NCBI GenBank assembly: GCA_964639935.1
Contig: CAZXGT010000003.1
Coordinates: forward strand, 5,604 to 69,603
Direction of reading: 5' to 3'
Length of the DNA: 64,000 bases
DNA from: CALNYS01 sp964639935
GTDB lineage: Bacteria; Planctomycetota; Phycisphaerae; Phycisphaerales; UBA1924
A program made the position numbers and the translations under genes. Positions 42,490-49,402 of this stretch are shown in pieces. The notes below the pieces were generated by a model. It did not search any database. It worked only from the letters and a program-made list of their open reading frames with translations, and was not told the DNA's origin. Position 1 is the stretch's first letter, and each line of letters opens with the position of its first letter.

Positions 42490-43644
42490 GTGACCGCACC
42501 GGGCCGACCGACCACCGTCTTCCTCTCCGCCTTCGAGCCCTCGGGCGACGACCTCGCCGCCGCCGTGATCCGCGCGCTGCGCGCCCAGCGTCGCGATCTG
42601 AAACTCATCGCCGTCGGTGGACCCAAAATGGCCGAGGCCGGGGCCGACGTCCTCGAGATCACCACCGAGAACCCCGTTATGGGTCTCCCGGGCCTCCGCA
42701 CGATCATCGACCACATGGAGCTCAACGAGCGCATCGCCGGCATCCTCGCCGATCGTCCGATCGACCTCCACGTTCCGACCGACTCCCCCGCCGCAAACTT
42801 CCCCCTCTGCAAGATCACGCGGGCGATGGGCGCTCGGATCGTTCACGTGGTCGCGCCGCAGATGTGGGCGTGGGGCGCTTGGCGCGTCCGCAAGCTCCGC
42901 CGGCTGACCGACCTCGTCCTCTGCCTTCTTCCCTTCGAGCCCGAGTGGTTCGCCGCCCGAGGCGTGCCCGCCGAGTTCGTCGGGCACCCGATGTTCGACG
43001 ATCCGCTCGAGCCAGGCCCCGAAGGCGACCCAGACGTTGTCGCGCTCCTCCCCGGCTCCCGCTCGAAGGAGTTCCAGCGCGTCTTCCCTCTCCAGCTTGA
43101 GATCCTCGCCGCCCTCCGCCGCACCCGCCCGGGCCTCAAGGCCGTTGTCGCCGCGGTCAGCGCCGCCGCCGAGCAAGAAATGCGGGACGTCGCGGCGCGA
43201 ACCTCCGGCTGGCCGCCCGGCGCCGAGGTCGTTGTCGCGGACGTCGACGCCGCCATCGCACGCGCCGGGTTCGTCATCGCCTGCTCCGGCACCGTCTCTC
43301 TCCGCGTCGCCCGCCACCGCCGCCCGATGATCGTCGTCTACCGCGTCGAGCCCGTCGGCTACGCGCTCATCGGAAGACGCCTCATCGCCTCCGAGCTCCG
43401 CGCCCTCCCGAACCTCGCCGCTGGACGAAGAATCGTCCCGGAGTTCATCCCGCTCGAAGGCCCGGCCGCCCCCGCCATCGCCGCCGCCGAACGCCTCCTC
43501 GCGTCGACTGAAGCCCGCGCCGAGCAGGTCGCCGAGCTCGACCGCATCGCCAGGCTCTTCGAGTCGCGCACCGCCGCGAACGACGCCGCCGCGCGCATTC
43601 TCGCCTTCCTCGATCAGGCCATGCGCCCGGAGCACGCGCCGTGA
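42490..43644 (+). CDS. lpxB: Lipid-A-disaccharide synthase
   Basis: 384 residues from GTG 42490; no ATG gives a family-like N-terminus, and the open frame further upstream lies in the aspS promoter region. LpxB (GT19) joins UDP-2,3-diacylglucosamine and lipid X to form lipid A disaccharide at the inner membrane. Motifs: SAFEPSGDDLAAAVI (normally G-E-x-S-G-D; here the Gly is Phe), VGGPKMAEAGAD, the PQMWAWGAWR signature and LLPGSRSKEF. It implies lipid A synthesis, as expected for a diderm. It is coupled by GTGA to the hydrolase gene. Confidence 0.9.
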   Translation: MTAPGRPTTVFLSAFEPSGDDLAAAVIRALRAQRRDLKLIAVGGPKMAEAGADVLEITTENPVMGLPGLRTIIDHMELNERIAGILADRPIDLHVPTDSPAANFPLCKITRAMGARIVHVVAPQMWAWGAWRVRKLRRLTDLVLCLLPFEPEWFAARGVPAEFVGHPMFDDPLEPGPEGDPDVVALLPGSRSKEFQRVFPLQLEILAALRRTRPGLKAVVAAVSAAAEQEMRDVAARTSGWPPGAEVVVADVDAAIARAGFVIACSGTVSLRVARHRRPMIVVYRVEPVGYALIGRRLIASELRALPNLAAGRRIVPEFIPLEGPAAPAIAAAERLLASTEARAEQVAELDRIARLFESRTAANDAAARILAFLDQAMRPEHAP

Positions 43645-44357
43645 CCCCGCCCATCGTCTGTCTCCCGGGTCTCGCCGCCGACCGCCGCCTGTTCGCGCCG
43701 CAGCTCGACGCCTTCCCCTCCGCGCTCGTCCCCGACTGGCCTGCAGCGCCGAACGCCCGCAAGCTCGCGGACCTCGCCGAGCCGCTACGAAGGAGCCTCA
43801 TCGAACAAGGCGTCTGGACGCGCGAGACGACCGTTGTCGGCTTCTCCTTCGGCGCCCAGGTCGCTCTGACGATGACGCTCGGCGCGCTTGACGAGGGCGC
43901 CGAGTCGCCGCGCGGGATCGTCCTCGTCTCCGGTCTCTGGACGGCCGCGCAGCTCACGCCCCGGTTCGATCGACAGGCCGCCGCCGCACGGCTCATCCCG
44001 AACCCAATCGTGCGATGGGCGGCGCGCTCGCTGGTCGCCCCGCGATTCGCCCGTAGCTGCGCGCTCTCCGACGAGCAGACCCGCCTGCTGATCCAGATGG
44101 CCCGAGATCTCGACGCCGCGCAACTCAAGCGTCACGCTCAACTGGCCGCTCGATGGAACGTCTCCGCCGCCGACCTCGAACGCCTCCGCGCCGCCGGCGT
44201 CAGGCTGCTTGGCGCGCACGCGACCCGGGATCCCGTCATCCCGCCGCCGCCGGGCCCGCCGCCCGAGTGCGAGATGATCGACGCCCGTGCCCACCTGCTC
44301 ACGTGGACCCACGCCGAGCAGGTCAACGACCTCATCCGCCGAGCGACCGTCTCGTGA
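43641..44357 (+). CDS. Small alpha/beta-hydrolase
   Basis: 238 residues from GTG 43641, overlapping the lpxB stop as GTGA. The opening PIVCLPGLAADRRLF holds the oxyanion-hole loop, and the nucleophile elbow is VGFSFGAQVA (G-x-S-x-G). A C-terminal His is in LTWTHAEQVND and an acid is in HATRDPVIPPP. Esterase or lipase-type activity is likely; the substrate is unknown. Tight coupling to lpxB may mean a role in lipid or envelope metabolism, but operon position alone is weak evidence. Confidence 0.83.
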   Translation: MTPPIVCLPGLAADRRLFAPQLDAFPSALVPDWPAAPNARKLADLAEPLRRSLIEQGVWTRETTVVGFSFGAQVALTMTLGALDEGAESPRGIVLVSGLWTAAQLTPRFDRQAAAARLIPNPIVRWAARSLVAPRFARSCALSDEQTRLLIQMARDLDAAQLKRHAQLAARWNVSAADLERLRAAGVRLLGAHATRDPVIPPPPGPPPECEMIDARAHLLTWTHAEQVNDLIRRATVS

Positions 44358-44854
44358 CCCGCTGCACAGACGCCGGGGCCGAGTTCGATTGCACTCGTCG
44401 CTACCGTCGCCGTCTCTGGCGACGCTGGAGTTCCGGCCGCGGCGTCGCGCTCTTCGTCATGCTCAATCCCTCGACCGCCGATGCAGCGCGCGATGATCCC
44501 ACCATCCGCCGCTGCGCGGGCTTCGCGCGAGACTGGGGCTTCGCCGGGTTCGACGCGGTAAATCTCTACGATCTCCGCGCGACCGATCCACGCGATCTCT
44601 TCGCGGCGAAGCGACCCTGCTCAGCCGCCAATGACGCCGCGATCCGCGCCGCCGCACGCGCGACCGACCTCGCCGTCGTCGCATGGGGCGCTCTCGCCGA
44701 TCCCGCACGAGCCTCGACAGTGCTCGATCTCCTCCGCCGGGAGGACGCCGAGCCGCACGCCCTCTCCCTCACGAAAAACGGCCAGCCGCGCCACCCGCTT
44801 TACCTTCGCCGGACCTGCCGACCCGTCCCGTTCACTCCGGCCGCCGCGCCGTGA
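44354..44854 (+). CDS. DUF1643 domain protein
   Basis: 166 residues from GTG 44354, coupled to the hydrolase stop as GTGA. DUF1643 hallmarks are FVMLNPSTADAARDDPTIRRC, GFAGFDAVNLYDLRATDP and the C-terminal LSLTKNGQPRHPLYL. Members are often found as lone genes or on mobile elements and have no proven function. The 3' end overlaps the convergent arsM by 23 nt. Confidence 0.87.
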   Translation: MTRCTDAGAEFDCTRRYRRRLWRRWSSGRGVALFVMLNPSTADAARDDPTIRRCAGFARDWGFAGFDAVNLYDLRATDPRDLFAAKRPCSAANDAAIRAAARATDLAVVAWGALADPARASTVLDLLRREDAEPHALSLTKNGQPRHPLYLRRTCRPVPFTPAAAP

Positions 44855-45704
44855 TGTCCACGCTCGTCACATACTGATCGATCGTCGCGTCCTCCGGCAG
44901 CTCCCTTCGGATCTTCTCGTACAAAGGGTCCCCCTCGCGCGCCATCGACTCGATGTACGCCGGCTTCTCCTCGATCCGCACATCGACAAACCCTGCGGCC
45001 TCCGCCATGGCTCGAACGTCCTCGATGAGCCGCGCGCCCGCCACGCAGCCAACCAGCGCCTCCACGTCGCTCGCGATCGAGGCCGGCAACGCCTCTCGCA
45101 GCGCAAGATCGCTCACCGCCGCGCGGCCCCCGGGCTTGAGCACACGGAAGAGGTCTCGCCACACCTGCTCCTGATCCGGTGACAGATTCAGCACGCAGTT
45201 CGAGATCGCGACGTCGACACTCGCGTCCGCGACCGGCAGGTGCTCGATCTCGCCGAGCCGGAACTCAACGTTCTCAAGACCGCTCTGCTTCCGGTAGGAC
45301 TCGAGATTGCCCCGCGCCCTCGACACCATCTCAGGCGTCATGTCGACGCCGATCACTCGACCGCTCGCCCCCACCCTTGGCCCCGCGAGGAAGCAGTCGA
45401 ACCCGCCGCCCGATCCGAGATCGACAACGACCTCGCCCTCGGCAAGCGACGCGATCGCCGTCGGGTTCCCGCACGAAAGCCCCATGTTGGCGCCCTCGGG
45501 GATGGACGCCAGGTCCCGCTGCTCATAGCCGACCGCAAGCGCCACATCCTCCGCGGAAACGACGGCTGGCCCGCAGCATCCGCCGCCGCTGCAGCATCCG
45601 TCGTCGGAGGCCGAAGGCGAACTCGCCCACTCGCCAGAGCGGGCGATCTCCGCGTATCCCGAACGCACCTTGTCCCGCGTGTCCTGCTTCGTCTGATCGC
45701 TCAT
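44832..45704 (-). CDS. arsM: Arsenite S-adenosylmethyltransferase
   Basis: 290 residues from ATG 45704, overlapping the arsR stop as ATGA. ArsM methylates As(III) with SAM. The SAM site is VVDLGSGGGFDCFLAGPRV, and three conserved As-binding Cys are present: Cys78 (MGLSCGNPTA), Cys170 (VISNCVLNL) and Cys220 (LVGCVAGA). A Cys-rich N-terminal patch, DDGCCSGGGCCGP (37, 38, 43, 44), precedes them and occurs in many bacterial homologues. Expression should be induced by arsenite through the upstream ArsR. No arsB, acr3 or arsC is in the window. Confidence 0.94.
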   Translation of the reverse strand: MSDQTKQDTRDKVRSGYAEIARSGEWASSPSASDDGCCSGGGCCGPAVVSAEDVALAVGYEQRDLASIPEGANMGLSCGNPTAIASLAEGEVVVDLGSGGGFDCFLAGPRVGASGRVIGVDMTPEMVSRARGNLESYRKQSGLENVEFRLGEIEHLPVADASVDVAISNCVLNLSPDQEQVWRDLFRVLKPGGRAAVSDLALREALPASIASDVEALVGCVAGARLIEDVRAMAEAAGFVDVRIEEKPAYIESMAREGDPLYEKIRRELPEDATIDQYVTSVDITARRPE

Positions 45705-46075
45705 GCCGCACCCTCCTCCGGCGGCGTGCGCCGCCACTCGTCGATCGCCTCAGCGATCGCCCTGAACCGTTCGCTCAACGTCTCCGAGCGCGCGGCGTAA
45801 CGAACCACGCGCCCCTCGCGCTCCGAATCCAGCACGCCCGCACGCGCGAGCGTGGCCAGATGCCGGGCGACCACCGAATAATCGACGTCGCAACACTCGG
45901 CGATCTCCGTGACCGAGCACGCCCGGTCGCACTTGACAAGGCAGCGGATCAGGCGGATCCGCGTCGGATCGGCTATCGCCTTGAAGAGCTCGGCGTCAAG
46001 GGCCTTATCGATCGCTCCCCGCCGCCGCAAGGCCGTCTTTGGCGTCAGTGGACCATAGTTGCATAAAGACGTCAT
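45701..46075 (-). CDS. arsR: ArsR-family metalloregulatory repressor
   Basis: 124 residues. The winged helix-turn-helix is at about 30-90 (DAELFKAIADPTRIRLIRCL; SVTEIAECCDVDYSVVARHL), with the wing DSEREGRVVRYA. Possible As(III) ligands are Cys45, Cys49, Cys53, Cys61 and Cys62; C-x(3)-C at 49/53 plus a CC pair is close to the layouts known for As sensors. It should repress its own operon until arsenite binds. It is coupled to arsM and preceded by a good promoter with almost no 5' leader. Confidence 0.92.
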   Translation of the reverse strand: MTSLCNYGPLTPKTALRRRGAIDKALDAELFKAIADPTRIRLIRCLVKCDRACSVTEIAECCDVDYSVVARHLATLARAGVLDSEREGRVVRYAARSETLSERFRAIAEAIDEWRRTPPEEGAA

Positions 46076-46081
46076 GGTGCG

Positions 46082-46109
46082 AGTATACCCGCGTCCGCCG
46101 GTAAGGCAA
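46082..46109 (-). promoter_or_regulatory. arsR-arsM promoter
   Basis: On the minus strand TTGCCT (46109-46104) and TATACT (46087-46082) are 16 nt apart. The arsR ATG begins 6 nt after the -10 element, so the transcript would be leaderless or nearly so. No clear palindrome was found, although ArsR may bind across the -10 region. Confidence 0.6.
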
Positions 46110-46120
46110 GCGGGGGCCCG

Positions 46121-49100
46121 TTATCCGACCGAAAGCGGCACGACGCGGCCCGCTGCGAGGAACACAAGCGTTATCGAGACGTCCCGCACCGGGAGCCCGA
46201 GCTGCCGCGCCGCCGCCTCGCGATACGCTTCGAGCTGCGCCCGATGGCTCTCCGCGTGAGTGAGAAGCTCGTGATCGCTCATCTCCGCGGCGCGAGCGTC
46301 GGTCTTGAAGTCCACAACCTCGGCCTCTGTCACTCGCCCGCCGCGCATCCCGAGCACAAGACGATCGATCTGACCGCGCAGCATCCGCTCGTTCCGCCCC
46401 TCGCCGCGTCGCATCGCAAAACCGCGCTCACGGAGCGCCGTTGCGCCATCGACCCCGTCGCGCGCGGCAAGCCACGGCCCCTTGGAAAGCGCCGCGCGGA
46501 TCTCCTCGGAGGCCATCGCGGCGCGGAGCGACTCCAGCGCCGGCCCAACAAATTCGCGGGGGTATCCGTCCCGCTCAGCGACCTCGATCAGCTCCGAGTC
46601 GCTCGGCGTCCCCTCATCGAGCCACTCGATCATCTCAAGCCATCGATGCATCAGGCTCCCGTGTGTCCGCGCCGCTCGATCGCTCTTGCCGAGCACATCC
46701 CTCAGGCGGAGGGATCCGTCCGCGCCGCCCGACGGCGAGGCGGTCGCGAGCCGACCCGCTGAGCGTCGCGCTCGCCCCACCACACGAAGCCGCACGATCT
46801 CCCGCTCGGGCGCCGGCGCCCGGGCGGTCAGCCCGTTGCTCCACGCCCGGGCGTCGCCGGCCTCCCACAGCGCCGCAGCAGGCGTTTCGGGCTTCGAGGG
46901 CGTCGCGGGAGCGTCCGCCGCAAGCGCGCCGCGGACGATATGCGCCGGACACAGCCTGAACGCCTCGGGCTCGAGCGCCTCCGCGTTCCGCCCCGCCTTG
47001 TCCGCGGGAACGATGATCTCGAGCCGCCGCCGCGCCCGAGTCATCGCCACGTACAGGCAGCACAGCTCCTCGTTCACCCCGCGTCGGTGCTGCTGAGCGA
47101 ACATCTCCCGCAGCTCCGGATGCATCGCCCGCAGCCTCTCGCTCGGATATCGCGTCGCCCGCGTGATCGGCCCGAGCGGATCGTCGCGCGTCGCAAGATA
47201 ACCGGACGCGCTCGGGCCCCACGCGTTCGTCGCCAGCATCGGCACAACGACCGCGTCGTACTCGAGCCCTTTGGACTTGTGGATCGTCATGACGCGGACC
47301 CGAGCCCCGCCCGCCTCCTCGACTCGCCGCTCCTCCGCCACGCGGGCCAGGTCGCTCGCCCCCGACGTCGCCTCGCGATCGAGATCGGCCGCCGCCTCGA
47401 TGAGTTGATCGAAACGCGCCGCACCGCGCTCGTCCATCGCCGAAGCCGTCCGGCGCTTCCAGTCGAGGAGCGTCGCCGCCAGACCCCGCCGGGCGATCTC
47501 CCGCCGAAGCCGCCGCGCGACCGCGCGACCGCCGTCGGCATCAGACGCTCTCGTCAGCCCGACCGCCCGACCGAGTGGCGTTGAACAGACGTGAAAGCGC
47601 GCCGCGCTGTCGCCAGGATGATCGATCAGCCGCAGCAGCGACACCGCCGCCGCCACAACGGGCGAATCCGCCAGCGGTGAGCCCCGTTCCTCGCTGGCGT
47701 CCACCTTCGCCTGCTTCAGCGCGTGAAGAACCGTCCGCAGATCCTTCCCCCTTCGAACGATCACCGCGATCGACGCGCCCGCCGCCTCCTGCTGTATCTC
47801 CTTCACGCGATCCACAACCGTCTTGAGTGCCGCACGATCGGCGTCGGCCCGGCTCAGCGTCCCATCCTCGGCGGCCAGGTCGTAGTCCTCCGCCGCCACG
47901 CTCAGACGCGCGTATCCCGGCAGATCCTCCTTCGCCGCCTCGTGCGGACCCTCCTCAAACCACGCCCGCCAGCTCGCCGCCACGTCCCGCGCCGCTTCCG
48001 CGGTCAATCGCTTCGTCGCGTCTGCGCTCGTGTCGACCGCAAAGGACGGGCGATCCGGAAGCCGGGAAAACACCTCGTTGACCGCATCGAGCACCGGCTG
48101 CGCCGATCGCCATGACACGCTGAGCGTCGATGGCTCGAACGCCGGCCAGTGATTCCCGAGCTCCCCGAGCAGCTCCGGCTCCGCGCCCCGCCACGAGTAG
48201 AGCGACTGCTTCACGTCGCCCACGCAAAAGACGCTCCGCCCATCTGCCTGCGAGAGCAGCTCGTCGAGCATGGGCGCCAGCAGCCCGAACTGCGACATCG
48301 ACGTGTCCTGAAACTCATCAAGCAGAACATGACGGATGCGCGCATCGAGCCGGTAATACAGCGTCTCCAGCGCGCCGCCCGAGAGAGACCTCGCAAGCAG
48401 CCGCGGCGGATCGGCGAACGTCGCCACGCCGCGCTCCTGTTTCAAACGCGAATACTCGTCATCGAACCGCTCGAGAAACCGCCTGGCCGCCAGCGTCCGC
48501 GCCGCGTGATCCGCCGTCAGCGCACGCCGGGCGTGCTCGATGAGCGGCGCCAGAGCCTCGCGCATCTCATCAGGAATAACGGCGCGAGCGAACGTCGTCT
48601 CGCCCTCGATGCACTTGGAAACAAGGCTGGACGCACCGAAGAAACCGTCCGGGTCGCTTGCCTGGACCGCCGCCCGGATCGCCTCCCGAGCCTTGACGTA
48701 ATGCGCCCGCGGTTTCCCCGCCGCCGTCGTCGGGATCGGGAGATCGAGGAACCGCGACAACGCCTCATCCCGCTCCGCGTCCGAGAGCTCGCGCCCAATC
48801 GCCGCGACTCGCTCCCAGGCGGCGCCGTCTTCATCGGTCGACAAAAACGTCTCGTACCCCGACCTCACCACCTCCATCAGCTCGTGGTGCGCCCGCTGAC
48901 GGAGCTTCTCGCCCTGGAGCTGCGCCAGAAGCTCGATCCGCTCCGCCTCCGTCGCCCGCTCGAGCGCTCGCTCCACCGCGAGCGCTTGAAGATCCGATTC
49001 TTCATCCTCGTCAAGCACCCGCCATCCCGGCGCGAGCCCAATCTCGAGCGCGTGCGCGCCCGCCAGCTGATGGAAGAACGCGTCGATCGTCATGACGCTC

Positions 49101-49402
49101 AGCCGATCAAGCGATCGAATCACTCGATCGAGCGTGGCGGCGCAGCCTTCCGCGGTCGCTCTCTTCTCGCAGTGGAGACGGATTTCAGCGAGCGACGTTT
49201 CGTCAACCACCGCGGCGCTGAGCCGAGCCAGAGTCCGGTGGAGAATCTCCCCGGCCGCGGCCTTCGTGAATGTCGTTGCCAGGATCGCGCTCGGCTCTTC
49301 GCCGCGCAGCAGCAACGCGATCAGCGCGTTCGTCAGCTGGAATGTCTTTCCAGAGCCCGCAGAAGCGCGAACCAGACGGTGGGGGGAGGCCGATCGCCTC
49401 AC
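46121..49402 (-). CDS. addA: ATP-dependent helicase/nuclease subunit A
   Basis: 1093 residues from GTG 49402. UvrD-type helicase motifs: Walker A RASAGSGKT (12-20), VMTIDAFFHQLA, motif II HVLLDEFQDTSMSQF, VGDVKQSLYSWRGA, VMTIHKSKGLEYDAVV and LCCLYVAMTRARRRL. The C-terminal domain (GQIDRLVL, EVVDFKTD, near residue 1030) is a RecB-type PD-(D/E)xK nuclease. This is the AddA/RecB layout for processing double-strand breaks before RecA loading. The GTG overlaps the stop of the upstream addB-like gene, so the two form the AddAB pair. Confidence 0.92.
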   Translation of the reverse strand: MRRSASPHRLVRASAGSGKTFQLTNALIALLLRGEEPSAILATTFTKAAAGEILHRTLARLSAAVVDETSLAEIRLHCEKRATAEGCAATLDRVIRSLDRLSVMTIDAFFHQLAGAHALEIGLAPGWRVLDEDEESDLQALAVERALERATEAERIELLAQLQGEKLRQRAHHELMEVVRSGYETFLSTDEDGAAWERVAAIGRELSDAERDEALSRFLDLPIPTTAAGKPRAHYVKAREAIRAAVQASDPDGFFGASSLVSKCIEGETTFARAVIPDEMREALAPLIEHARRALTADHAARTLAARRFLERFDDEYSRLKQERGVATFADPPRLLARSLSGGALETLYYRLDARIRHVLLDEFQDTSMSQFGLLAPMLDELLSQADGRSVFCVGDVKQSLYSWRGAEPELLGELGNHWPAFEPSTLSVSWRSAQPVLDAVNEVFSRLPDRPSFAVDTSADATKRLTAEAARDVAASWRAWFEEGPHEAAKEDLPGYARLSVAAEDYDLAAEDGTLSRADADRAALKTVVDRVKEIQQEAAGASIAVIVRRGKDLRTVLHALKQAKVDASEERGSPLADSPVVAAAVSLLRLIDHPGDSAARFHVCSTPLGRAVGLTRASDADGGRAVARRLRREIARRGLAATLLDWKRRTASAMDERGAARFDQLIEAAADLDREATSGASDLARVAEERRVEEAGGARVRVMTIHKSKGLEYDAVVVPMLATNAWGPSASGYLATRDDPLGPITRATRYPSERLRAMHPELREMFAQQHRRGVNEELCCLYVAMTRARRRLEIIVPADKAGRNAEALEPEAFRLCPAHIVRGALAADAPATPSKPETPAAALWEAGDARAWSNGLTARAPAPEREIVRLRVVGRARRSAGRLATASPSGGADGSLRLRDVLGKSDRAARTHGSLMHRWLEMIEWLDEGTPSDSELIEVAERDGYPREFVGPALESLRAAMASEEIRAALSKGPWLAARDGVDGATALRERGFAMRRGEGRNERMLRGQIDRLVLGMRGGRVTEAEVVDFKTDARAAEMSDHELLTHAESHRAQLEAYREAAARQLGLPVRDVSITLVFLAAGRVVPLSVG

